Source of the DNA: CAVPDE01 sp964580575
GTDB taxonomy: Bacteria > Desulfobacterota > DSM-4660 > Desulfatiglandales > HGW-15
Length of the DNA: 19,548 bases
Direction of reading: 5' to 3'
Assembly: GCA_964580575.1 (NCBI GenBank)
Contig: CAZOLJ010000079.1
Coordinates: 1-19,548 of the forward strand
Below, piece by piece: positions 5,786-12,796 of this stretch. The position numbers were made by a program, and so were the translations under genes. How positions within the stretch are numbered: position 1 is the stretch's first letter; each line of letters starts with the position of its first letter. The notes under the pieces were generated by a model. That model worked only from the letters and a program-made list of their open reading frames with translations. It did no database searches and was not told where the DNA came from.

Positions 5786-7137
5786 TCAACCAATGAAAGC
5801 TTCTTGGTCACATTGTCCATGATCCAGTGCCGGTCCCACCACTCGACAGGGTTCACGAAAATTCCCTGGAGCATGACGGAAAAATGAAGGTGGTCTCCGC
5901 CTGCAAGTCCGGTGTCACCGGTCAGACCAATGACCTCTCCTTTCTTTACGGCTTGTCCCGGGCTCACCTTGATCTTGCTCAAATGTCCGTAAACCGAGGC
6001 AAGCCCCTGCCCGTGGTCGATGACCACGGCAAGCCCGTAGATTCCGAGCGTGTCGGCAAAGATCACCTTCCCGGTGTTGGACGCGAGCACCGGGGCGTTG
6101 GTGAGGGATGCGAGATCAACGCCGAGATGAAATTTGTCGTCCACCCTCTGTCCCCTGTAAAAGTAGAAGCGATGGTCGGCAAATCGCGCCATGGTCTGGC
6201 CGTTCCAGTGGGAGAGCCACGCACCATCCCAAAGTCTTTCCGGGCTCGTTTTGTCTTTCAATTGAGACAGAGCCTGGTGGTTCTCACGGCGCAGGTCATT
6301 GTTGATCTTAAGGAATTTCTTGAGATCCGTGTCCTCGGAATCGAGGGGGTAGAAGGAGAAGTAAGGAAGAAGCTTTTGGATGAACCTGTCCGAAACCTCG
6401 ATTTTGTCCTCTCGGAACTTCTTCCGGATCACGTGATAATAGAAGGAAGTTCTCGCCTCATTCCCTGCCTTGTCCTTGGCCCAAAGATTGATTTTGGGAT
6501 TGGATGTTTTGTCGTAGGGGATGGCGAAGAAGCAGTGGTGAATCCCTTTTTCTCTCTGATCCTCGTCCGGATAGCCGGGGAAGAAAAGCTCATCAACGAA
6601 CACACCGCTCGAAGCCGCATCCCGGGAAGTTTGATAGACCGCGAACCCCACCCCGCCCACATTCACGTTGTGCATGCGGCTGACAGCGCGAAGGGATGGG
6701 GGAACCGTGTCCACGATGCTCTTCTGCTCAAGGACGACAAGATTTCCCTCTCCTCTCCTTGAATAATCCCACACCTTGAGGGTGATGTTGAACTCACCCT
6801 GGGCGAGTTTCAGCGCGGAAGGATCCATAGAGATATCCTTCTGCACCTGATGAACCCCCTCGCGGTTAAGCAGACCCTGGTAGGAGAACTTCTCGTCCAG
6901 AAGAACCGTCTCTTTGCCTCCTTGAGTGATGTAAAGTCTGAGGACTTTGATGCCCCGCTTCTTGTCCTCTGCTGTGACCGTGAACTTTTGAGCCTTGGAA
7001 ATGTACTCGGGAAGAGGTTGAAGGCTCACAGAGGGAGCTTCGTTTTCATACACAAAAGCGAAGAACCATCCCACGGCGCCCAGGACGATCAAGAAAAATA
7101 CGAATCCGATCAAGAAGACAATCTTTCTGAGATCCAA
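5782..7137 (-). CDS. Membrane-anchored M23 (LytM-fold) peptidase
   Basis: A 451-residue protein with an N-terminal membrane anchor (about residues 5-29), a long extracytoplasmic region of beta-rich, partly Ig-like character (30 to about 240) and a C-terminal M23 domain (about 325-440). The zinc ligands are visible as H337-x3-D341 and the second histidine of HLH (H418), with the catalytic H385 in YGHLS. Such enzymes cleave peptidoglycan cross-links in the periplasm, or act as inactive LytM regulators; all metal ligands are present, so activity is expected. The start is TTG at 7137: GGAGG lies four bases before it, and the longer frame to 7203 would translate an octamer repeat into cysteine/leucine-rich residues. 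Its stop overlaps the HD remnant by ATGA. Confidence 0.88.
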   Translation of the reverse strand: MDLRKIVFLIGFVFFLIVLGAVGWFFAFVYENEAPSVSLQPLPEYISKAQKFTVTAEDKKRGIKVLRLYITQGGKETVLLDEKFSYQGLLNREGVHQVQKDISMDPSALKLAQGEFNITLKVWDYSRRGEGNLVVLEQKSIVDTVPPSLRAVSRMHNVNVGGVGFAVYQTSRDAASSGVFVDELFFPGYPDEDQREKGIHHCFFAIPYDKTSNPKINLWAKDKAGNEARTSFYYHVIRKKFREDKIEVSDRFIQKLLPYFSFYPLDSEDTDLKKFLKINNDLRRENHQALSQLKDKTSPERLWDGAWLSHWNGQTMARFADHRFYFYRGQRVDDKFHLGVDLASLTNAPVLASNTGKVIFADTLGIYGLAVVIDHGQGLASVYGHLSKIKVSPGQAVKKGEVIGLTGDTGLAGGDHLHFSVMLQGIFVNPVEWWDRHWIMDNVTKKLSLVE

Positions 7138-7171
7138 AGTTCCTCCATTGTTGTCCTTCTCTGCGAGAAGG

Positions 7172-7349
7172 AGGCACAAAGATGCAAAGGCACATAGGCA
7201 CAAAGCAAAACAAGGGACATAGTCACACAGGCACAGAGGGACAAAGCAGAAGACTTCTTCTTTTCTTTACCCTTTGCGTCTTTGCCCCTTTGTCACTTTG
7301 TCCCTTTCTTCCGCTTTGTGCCTCTGCTACTCTGTCCCTTTGTCCCTCT
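7172..7349. repeat. Inverted array of degenerate octamers (AGGCACAA / CTTTGTCC)
   Basis: From 7172 to about 7252 the plus strand runs in steps of about eight bases related to AGGCACAA or AGGGACAA. From about 7271 to 7349 it runs in steps of the complement, CTTTGTCC or CTTTGTGC. The two halves face each other across a pyrimidine-rich centre (7254-7270), so the block can form a long imperfect hairpin. It fills most of the 322-bp spacer between the M23 gene and the flavoprotein gene. I see no reading frame with family likeness in it. Confidence 0.7.
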
Positions 7350-7350
7350 A

Positions 7351-7372
7351 GCTGTCGGCTCCAGCCGACAGC
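7351..7372. repeat. Perfect REP-like hairpin
   Basis: GCTGTCGGCT (7351-7360) and AGCCGACAGC (7363-7372) form a perfect 10-bp stem around two bases. No T-run follows on either strand, so it is not an intrinsic terminator. It directly abuts the octamer array. Confidence 0.6.
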
Positions 7373-7406
7373 GGATTAAATCATTTTCTGGACACAGGCA
7401 CGGTCC

Positions 7407-7412
7407 TATACT
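7407..7412 (+). promoter_or_regulatory. Possible -10 element of the flavoprotein gene
   Basis: TATACT matches the -10 consensus well and lies 47 bp before the chosen GTG start. The -35 position (about 7384-7389, TTTTCT) is poor, so this is only a candidate. Confidence 0.3.
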
Positions 7413-7459
7413 ACAGGATAAAGAAGATGTCCAACCTTTCAGGAAAAGGGGGAGCAGCG

Positions 7460-8068
7460 GTGCGAAGAAAAGAATTTGAGGTTTCGGATCAGAGTCGAAT
7501 CGAAGAGGTGTTGCAAAGGGCTGAAATCGGTTATCTTGCAGTTAATGGGGCCGATGGCTGGCCGAGGTTGACTGCGGTGAATTACGCTTATGACGGCCGG
7601 ATCCTTTGGCATGGGGCGGTTGCCGGGGAGCGCTTCGAAACTTTGAAAAAAGATCCTCGTGCGACGTTTTTCGCCGTATCCCTGCAGACCTATCTGCCGT
7701 CCTACTTTCTCTTCGAAGAGGACGCGTCTGGATCGTCCGTCGCCTTCAAGTCGGTCACGGTGCGAGGGCGATGCCGGTTCATTGAAGACCCGGCGGAGAA
7801 ATGCGTGGTCCTCAATCTCCTGATGGAAAAGTACCAGCCCGAGGGACGATACCGCAGGCTGAGTGCGGAGGAGGAGATGTACAAAAAGGTGCTGCGGATG
7901 ACGGGTGCCTTCGCTCTCATCCCGGAGACCATGACCGGAAAATTCAAGCTTGCTCAGCAAAAGAGCGAGGAGGAGCGCAGGCGAATAGCCGAAAAGCTCA
8001 GAGAAAGAGGAACCCCTTCGGATCTCCTCGTCGCCGAAGAGATGATCAAGGGCCTTGGTCAAGGATAG
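7460..8068 (+). CDS. Pyridoxamine 5'-phosphate oxidase-fold flavoprotein (NimA-like)
   Basis: A 202-residue split-barrel FMN-binding protein of the PPOX/Nim type. The N-terminus RRKEFEVSD, the strand GYLAVNGADGWPRLTAVNYAY (24-44) and the block HGAVAGERFETLKKDPRATF (51-70) follow the usual family pattern, as does TGKFKLAQQKS (159-169). Members bind FMN, F420 or haem and reduce small molecules, in some cases nitroimidazoles; the substrate here is unknown. An ATG at 7427 is in frame but poorly preceded. I chose GTG 7460 because GGGGGAG ends five bases before it and family members typically begin MRRK. The last 35 residues form a charged helix, probably a C-terminal extension. The gene converges on the cyclotransferase-like gene with a 20-bp gap. 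Confidence 0.85.
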   Translation: MRRKEFEVSDQSRIEEVLQRAEIGYLAVNGADGWPRLTAVNYAYDGRILWHGAVAGERFETLKKDPRATFFAVSLQTYLPSYFLFEEDASGSSVAFKSVTVRGRCRFIEDPAEKCVVLNLLMEKYQPEGRYRRLSAEEEMYKKVLRMTGAFALIPETMTGKFKLAQQKSEEERRRIAEKLRERGTPSDLLVAEEMIKGLGQG

Positions 8069-8088
8069 AGCGAGAAGGTCATCTTCCC

Positions 8089-8562
8089 CTACGCTTTGCG
8101 AATGATCTCCTCAAGTTGCTTGATGTAAGCCGGGGGCAGAGGCCAGGCTCTGGCACCGGCCATGATGGGGTTCGTGTAGGTTTCAGGCGGCCGGTAGGGG
8201 CCGGCCGGATCAGGGATGGTGAGCGTATTCGCAGGCACCTTTTGCCCCTTGTCATTGGTCAGCGTGATTTGGATGGTCGCCCACAGCCCCTTGTCCACGC
8301 CGGATGCCGCATCCAGGTCGGCCAATTCTTTTTCAGGAAGGCTGTAGAGAACACCATACATCGTGTTGACCGGATCTTCGACGAGCGTGCACCCGCCGAC
8401 GGCCGGATCTGCACCGCACAAAGCAAATCCCATCCGGTATCCTTTCAAACTCATCACTCCGAGGGGTTCTGCCGAAGGGCAGTACTTCTTCATGCCCTTG
8501 ATGTCCAGCAGAGTGCCATAGGCAAAGTAGACCGCTTGCTTGCTTGTTTTAGAATGCGTCAT
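8089..8562 (-). CDS. Gamma-glutamylcyclotransferase-like protein lacking the catalytic glutamate
   Basis: A 157-residue protein of the GGCT/AIG2 fold. The substrate-loop motif YGTL is at residues 15-18, VLYSLPEKELADLD at 71-84 and the C-terminal PPETYTNPIMAGARAWPLPPAY at 125-146, which mirrors the corresponding end of animal GGCT. In active GGCT enzymes the general base is the glutamate of an LDxxEG motif; here the motif reads LDAASGV, putting serine (S87) at that place. The protein may be inactive in cyclotransfer, use another residue, or act on another substrate. ATG 8562 has AAGGAGG eight bases upstream and is preferred to ATG 8586. It lies 49 bp beyond the last transporter gene on the same strand and is probably cotranscribed. 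Confidence 0.8.
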   Translation of the reverse strand: MTHSKTSKQAVYFAYGTLLDIKGMKKYCPSAEPLGVMSLKGYRMGFALCGADPAVGGCTLVEDPVNTMYGVLYSLPEKELADLDAASGVDKGLWATIQITLTNDKGQKVPANTLTIPDPAGPYRPPETYTNPIMAGARAWPLPPAYIKQLEEIIRKA

Positions 8563-8611
8563 GTGCTTGTCCTCCTTAAAACGCAAATTTCAAATGATCG
8601 CCCCTAAATGA

Positions 8612-9652
8612 TCAAGGGTCAATGCTCAATGAAAAATGATCCGCCGCCCTGCTGAGCCACATCTCGGCGCGGGCTGCTTTTTTTCGCATCTCCTCCGCCT
8701 GATTAACATAATGACAAGCCGCCCTGTGCTCAAGTCCTACCTCGATTAGGGCCGGGATCTCCATGGAACATCGCTCCGTGCGGAAGGGACAGCGAGAGGC
8801 GAAGCGGCAGCCCCGCAGTTCGCCCATCAGGATCGGCGGGACTCCCGGGATGGAGATGAGTTCGGAGCGTCGATCCAGAATGTTGGGGAAGGAGTTCTTC
8901 AGCCCCATGGTGTAGGGGTGAAAGGGGTGAAGGATCACGTCCCTCTTTGGTCCCAGTTCCATGATCTTGCCTCCGTACATGACGCCCACGTGGTCGCAGT
9001 TTTCGATGACCAGCGCCATGTCATGGGTCACGAGGAGCATGGAAAAGCCCAGAATGCCCTGAAGCCGTCTCACGTTTTTGAGAATCTGATCCTGTACGAT
9101 CACATCCAAGGAGGTGGTCGGCTCGTCGGCAATGACGAGGGAGGGTTTGAGGATCAGACTCATGGCAATGATGGCCCTCTGCCGCATGCCGCCGCTGAAC
9201 TGATGAGGGTACTCCCGGAACCGTTTGCTGTCGATGCCCACGAGGGCGAACATCTCCTCCACCCTTTGTTTGGCTGCAGAGCGTTCCATGCTTTCGTGGG
9301 TCTGAAGCGCCTCCACGATCTGATCCCCCACCTTGTGTACCGGATCCAGGGAGTTCAAAGCGCTCTGGGTAATCATGGAAATCTGTTTCCACCTCAGCTT
9401 TCGCCTCTCTTCTTCATCCAGGGTCGTGAGATCCTTTCCTTTGAACAGGATGCGGCCTCCTGCCACAAACGCATTGGACGGCAACACGCCGATCACCGAC
9501 TTCAACACGGTCGACTTCCCGCAGGCCGATTCCCCGACAAGACCGAAATTGAGCTTTTCTTCGATGGAAAAAGAAACATCCTCCACAGCCCGGACGTCTC
9601 CCTTCTGGGTTCGGTACACGGTGTTCAGGTTTTCTATGCTCAAGAGCGCCAT
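8612..9652 (-). CDS. Peptide/nickel-type ABC transporter ATP-binding protein (DppD/OppD-like)
   Basis: A 346-residue ATPase of the oligopeptide/dipeptide importer class. Walker A GESACGKST is at 40-48, the Q-loop at Q96, the signature FSGGMRQR at 152-159, Walker B LVIADEPT at 172-179 with E177, and the H-loop at H210. The C-terminal oligopeptide-transporter domain carries C282-x5-C288-x6-C295 and C313, a four-cysteine set that binds a [4Fe-4S] cluster in structurally studied homologues. The tail beyond residue 318 is longer than usual and helical. It starts one base after the stop of the upstream permease gene, so the genes are coupled. It is the last transporter component in the operon and should pair with the 11701-12687 ATPase under the two permeases. 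Confidence 0.93.
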   Translation of the reverse strand: MALLSIENLNTVYRTQKGDVRAVEDVSFSIEEKLNFGLVGESACGKSTVLKSVIGVLPSNAFVAGGRILFKGKDLTTLDEEERRKLRWKQISMITQSALNSLDPVHKVGDQIVEALQTHESMERSAAKQRVEEMFALVGIDSKRFREYPHQFSGGMRQRAIIAMSLILKPSLVIADEPTTSLDVIVQDQILKNVRRLQGILGFSMLLVTHDMALVIENCDHVGVMYGGKIMELGPKRDVILHPFHPYTMGLKNSFPNILDRRSELISIPGVPPILMGELRGCRFASRCPFRTERCSMEIPALIEVGLEHRAACHYVNQAEEMRKKAARAEMWLSRAADHFSLSIDP

Positions 9653-9653
9653 T

Positions 9654-10508
9654 CTACCATCTCTTCAATCTTGGGTTGATCATCTCTTCATAGGCACGGC
9701 CGATGAAGTAAACCGCAGTGACAAGGATCATGATCGCCCCTCCCGGAGGGATCACCCACCACCAGGCCTTGTAGGACATCTCAGAGGCAAAGGCTTCATA
9801 AATGATGGATCCCCAACTGAGCACATTAGGATCACCGAAACCCAGGAACCCGATGCTCGCCTCGGTGATGATGGCCCATGCCAGGGCGAACACGACATTG
9901 ACCAGGGCGATAGGGAAGATGTTGGGCGCAATTTCTACATAAATGATCTTCAGACTGCTCGCTCCTGAGACCCGGGCAGCATCCACAAAGGAGCGCTCTC
10001 TTAAGGAGAGCACCTGGGAGCGGATGACCCGTGCCGTGGAGCGCCACATGATGATGACCAGAGCCAGCGTGATCGTCCACAGACTCCTCCCTGTCAGGGA
10101 GAGGACCACGATGATGAAGGGCAAGAAAGGAAGGCCCATGAAGATGTCCGTGATCCTCATGAGCAGGTTGTCGATCCATCCGCCGTAGTAGCCTGCGATC
10201 AGGCCGATGTTGACTCCGATGACTACGACCCCTATGGCCGTGAGGAGGCCGATCATGAGGGCAGGTCTCCCTCCCCAGAGGAGCTGGCTGAACACGTCTC
10301 GGCCCAGGATCGTGGTACCGAGAAGGTGCTCTTGGGAAGGCGGTCTGAGTTTCATCAGTTTTCCGGAAGCATCATAGTGCTTCTGCATGGGCTCGTAAGG
10401 GGCCAAAACCGGCGCCAGGAGCGCCACCACGACACAGGCGGCGAAAAGGATCATACCGAACATCCCGAGTTTGGATCGAGCGATGAATCGAAAGAAATCG
10501 CGCAGCAT
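9654..10508 (-). CDS. ABC transporter permease (DppC/OppC-like)
   Basis: A 284-residue inner-membrane permease. The first membrane segment (about 13-35) is followed by the periplasmic segment typical of DppC proteins with HLLGTTILGRDVFSQLLWGGR (61-81), then about five more helices. The cytoplasmic EAA loop that docks on the ATPases is at about 173-192 (FVDAARVSGASSLKIIYVEI). The C-terminus ends with PRLKRW, typical of the family. The length is normal and no residue appears to be missing. It is separated from its partner permease gene by a 221-bp spacer filled mainly by a GC-rich palindromic repeat, which is unusual because these two genes normally abut or overlap. Confidence 0.93.
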   Translation of the reverse strand: MLRDFFRFIARSKLGMFGMILFAACVVVALLAPVLAPYEPMQKHYDASGKLMKLRPPSQEHLLGTTILGRDVFSQLLWGGRPALMIGLLTAIGVVVIGVNIGLIAGYYGGWIDNLLMRITDIFMGLPFLPFIIVVLSLTGRSLWTITLALVIIMWRSTARVIRSQVLSLRERSFVDAARVSGASSLKIIYVEIAPNIFPIALVNVVFALAWAIITEASIGFLGFGDPNVLSWGSIIYEAFASEMSYKAWWWVIPPGGAIMILVTAVYFIGRAYEEMINPRLKRW

Positions 10509-10539
10509 CTATCTTGAGCCTTTCGATGAGTTACAACCT

Positions 10540-10680
10540 GAATTCCCCTCCCCCTCGATGGGGGAGGGCCAGGGTGGGGGTGGAAAACATGCCGATATCG
10601 CCCTTCTCGCTTGTTCCCCCTCCCCTTTTGTCCCCTCCCCCCAAGGGAGGGGAGAAGAATTCCTGGAAAGGGGGGATGGG
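10540..10680. repeat. GC-rich palindromic repeat inserted between the two permease genes
   Basis: Two perfect hairpins are visible: CCCTCCCCC/GGGGGAGGG at 10546-10554 and 10560-10568, and CCCCTCCC/GGGAGGGG at 10632-10639 and 10645-10652. GAATTC stands at both outer ends (10540-10545 and 10657-10662), so the block also forms one larger imperfect inverted repeat. This CCCTCCCCC-style repeat is of a kind that occurs dispersed in many bacterial genomes. In the operon messenger it would form stable structures between the two permease cistrons. The remainder of the spacer, 10681-10729, holds nothing that I can name. Confidence 0.65.
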
Positions 10681-10729
10681 GGGATTTTCAACGATTCGGC
10701 AAAAGGACGATTCATTCCTCACAGCAGTG

Positions 10730-11704
10730 TTACTCATACACAATCCTCGGATCCAGAACCCCGTAAAGCAGGTCCGCGACGAAGTTCCCAACAATGGTCA
10801 GCACGGCAATGAGCAGGAAACAGGCCTGAACCAGTGGGTAATCGCTCCGCTGGACCGCCTCGACCATGAGCAGCCCCAAACCCGGCCACGAAAAAACCGT
10901 CTCGATCACAACCGATCCTGCCACGGCCCAGCCGAGTATGAGCGGGAGGGTGGTGGCGATAGGGAGGAAGGAGTTTCTCATGGCATGGTTGTAAATGATT
11001 TTTCTTTCGGGCAAGCCTTTCATCCGGCAGAGCTCGATGTAATCCTCTCCCAGGGTCTCGAGCATGCTGCTTCTCATGAGCAGGAGAGGGAAACAGAGAT
11101 TGTAGAGGGTGTTCACGATGAAAGGTAGGGCAAGATGGTGAAGAAAATCCAGGCTGAAGTAGATCGCCCATTCGCTTTTCCCGTGGTGCATGCCGGGGGA
11201 GACAATGTGCCCCAGAGGGAAGAGGTCCAGGTGGACGGAGAAGACGAAAATCGCCAGCATACTCAACCAGAAGACTGGGGCGGATTGGAAGGCGGTGCTC
11301 ACAATGACAGTTCCGATCTCCAGCTTGCCGCCTCGTTTCCAGGCGATGAGGGCTCCGCCCACGACCCCCAGAGCATAAGCTGCAATCATGGAGGGGAGGA
11401 TGAGAAGGATCGTGTTGAGCAGACGGCCGGAGATCATGTCGCTCACTTTTCTGTTGTGCTGAAAGGAGTACCCGAAATCCAGGTAGACGATGTTCCTCAT
11501 GTAAGCGGCATATTGCTCGTGCAGGGCTTTGTCCAAACCGTACTGGCGCTTCATTTCCTCCTGGGCCTTGGGATTGAGCGCCGAGCTGATGACCGTCATG
11601 GTGGGGTCGCCCGGCAGCATGCGGAACATGAAGAACATAAGGGTCGCCAGGACGAAGAGCGTCAGGACCATGAGGATGATTCGGTTGATGAGGTACTTGA
11701 TCAT
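10730..11704 (-). CDS. ABC transporter permease (DppB/OppB-like)
   Basis: A 324-residue inner-membrane permease. The family's N-terminal pattern is present: a first helix ending in MFRMLPGDP (26-34) and then the amphipathic periplasmic region with YGLDKALHEQY (55-65). Further helices lie at about 98-122, 133-157, 190-210, 245-270 and 290-313. The EAA loop is at about 219-238 (GEDYIELCRMKGLPERKIIY). The C-terminal LLYGVLDPRI motif is standard. Its start codon overlaps the stop of the upstream ATPase gene as ATGA. It should form the channel as a heterodimer with the 9654-10508 product. Confidence 0.94.
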   Translation of the reverse strand: MIKYLINRIILMVLTLFVLATLMFFMFRMLPGDPTMTVISSALNPKAQEEMKRQYGLDKALHEQYAAYMRNIVYLDFGYSFQHNRKVSDMISGRLLNTILLILPSMIAAYALGVVGGALIAWKRGGKLEIGTVIVSTAFQSAPVFWLSMLAIFVFSVHLDLFPLGHIVSPGMHHGKSEWAIYFSLDFLHHLALPFIVNTLYNLCFPLLLMRSSMLETLGEDYIELCRMKGLPERKIIYNHAMRNSFLPIATTLPLILGWAVAGSVVIETVFSWPGLGLLMVEAVQRSDYPLVQACFLLIAVLTIVGNFVADLLYGVLDPRIVYE

Positions 11705-12687
11705 GGGTCAACCGTCCTGAAGCAGGCGACCCGGTGCTCAGGGTCTGTTACGCTCGGGATCAAGCCCGGCTCTTTTTGCCGGCAGGCGGTGTCGGCCTTG
11801 GGGCAGCGAGGCGCGAAGCGGCATCCCGGAGGGAGGTTGATCGGGTCAGGTATGGCTCCCGCAATTCGAAGCTCTTCCCGATGCGTATCAGGATCGGGAA
11901 TGGGGATTGCGGAGATCAGCGCCCTCGTGTAGGGGTGAAGAGGGTGGTCGAGAACCGTGCCCGCCGGACCGATTTCCACGATTTTCCCCAGGTACATGAT
12001 CGCGATGTGGTCGCAGATGTGGCCTACGGTGGCGAGGTCATGGGTGATGTAGAGCAGAGAAAGGCTTTTCCGCCGGACCAAGTCCTTGAGCAGTGCAATG
12101 ATGCCGGCCTTGATGGAGACGTCCAGCATGGAAATGGGCTCGTCGGCCACAAGGAACTGGGGTTCCAGGATGATCGCCCTTCCGATGCAAAGCCTCTGGC
12201 GCTGGCCTCCGCTGAGGAGATGGGGATATTTTTCGAGAAAATCCTCGGGCGGGCTCAACCCGACGAGATCCAGCGTTTCCAGGGTCTTTTGCCGCACCGC
12301 GGCGCGATCACGAACGCCCTGGTACCACAAGGGTTTTGAGAGGATTCTGGTCACGCTGTGCTGAGGGTTGATGGAGCCGTAAGGATCCTGAAAGATCATC
12401 TGGGCTTTGCGATAAAATCCCTTGAGGTCTTTCTTGCGAAGCTCCTGCCCGTTTTCCCCGTTGATGAGAACCTCTCCGGAAGTGGCCTGGTCTAAGCCGA
12501 CGAGAACCCTCCCGGTCGTGGTCTTGCCGCACCCGCTTTCACCCACCAGACCCAGGACGCTTCCTGAGGGGATCTCGAAGCTAACCGAATCGACGGCCTT
12601 GACGACCTTCCCTCTTGATCTGGAAAAAAGAGAACGAATGCCCGAGACGACAGGGAAGTATTTCTTGAGGTCAACAACGGAGATCAT
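11701..12687 (-). CDS. Peptide/nickel-type ABC transporter ATP-binding protein (DppF/OppF-like)
   Basis: A 328-residue ATPase. Walker A GESGCGKTT is at 49-57, the signature LSGGQRQR at 158-165, Walker B LVADEP at 179-184 and the H-loop at H216. The C-terminal domain has C289, C295, C302 and C322, the same four-cysteine pattern as the partner ATPase. The N-terminal insertion with GIRSLFSRSRGKVVKAVDSV is typical of the DppF/OppF subgroup. Neither candidate start has a good ribosome-binding site. GTG 12702 falls inside a hairpin (12699-12721), so I prefer ATG 12687. The stop overlaps the following permease start by ATGA. In most dpp operons the two ATPase genes lie side by side at the end; here this one comes directly after the binding protein. 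Confidence 0.92.
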   Translation of the reverse strand: MISVVDLKKYFPVVSGIRSLFSRSRGKVVKAVDSVSFEIPSGSVLGLVGESGCGKTTTGRVLVGLDQATSGEVLINGENGQELRKKDLKGFYRKAQMIFQDPYGSINPQHSVTRILSKPLWYQGVRDRAAVRQKTLETLDLVGLSPPEDFLEKYPHLLSGGQRQRLCIGRAIILEPQFLVADEPISMLDVSIKAGIIALLKDLVRRKSLSLLYITHDLATVGHICDHIAIMYLGKIVEIGPAGTVLDHPLHPYTRALISAIPIPDPDTHREELRIAGAIPDPINLPPGCRFAPRCPKADTACRQKEPGLIPSVTDPEHRVACFRTVDP

Positions 12688-12698
12688 GGTTTGCTTGC

Positions 12699-12721
12699 CC
12701 ACGGGTTATCGTAGCCCGTGG
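12699..12721. other. Hairpin in the leader of the DppF-like gene
   Basis: CCACGGG (12699-12705) and CCCGTGG (12715-12721) form a 7-bp stem with a nine-base loop. It lies 12 to 34 bases before the ATG at 12687 and covers the alternative GTG. No T-run follows. It could limit translation or protect the 3' end of the processed upstream message. Confidence 0.45.
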
Positions 12722-12743
12722 CGCCTTTTCTCGATTTTTTCAA

Positions 12744-12777
12744 AACGAACCCGGGGCTTTCATTCCCCGGGTTCGTT
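12744..12777 (-). terminator. Partial terminator or stabilising hairpin after the binding-protein gene
   Basis: A perfect 13-bp stem (12744-12756 with 12765-12777) around eight bases lies 19 bp beyond the stop of the binding-protein gene. On the minus strand it is followed by TTTTG and then an A-run, so the U-tract is short. As in many binding-protein-dependent transporters, it may let the binding protein be made in excess over the membrane components, by partial termination or by protecting the upstream message. Confidence 0.6.
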
Positions 12778-12796
12778 TCCATTCCCCGGGTCCCTT

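Noticed and set aside
5827..6762. A 311-codon plus-strand open frame
   Set aside because: It lies opposite the M23 peptidase gene, whose catalytic motifs are clear; no features support the antisense frame.
7172..7349. CRISPR array
   Set aside because: The repeated unit is only about eight bases, degenerate, with no spacers and an inverted second half, and no cas genes are present.
10509..10812. Several short frames within the GC-rich repeat
   Set aside because: Their proline/glycine/serine-rich translations arise from the palindromic repeat and have no initiation signals.
10734..11711. A 325-codon minus-strand frame parallel to the permease gene
   Set aside because: It is the neighbouring frame of the DppB-like gene, proline/histidine/arginine-rich, without membrane segments.
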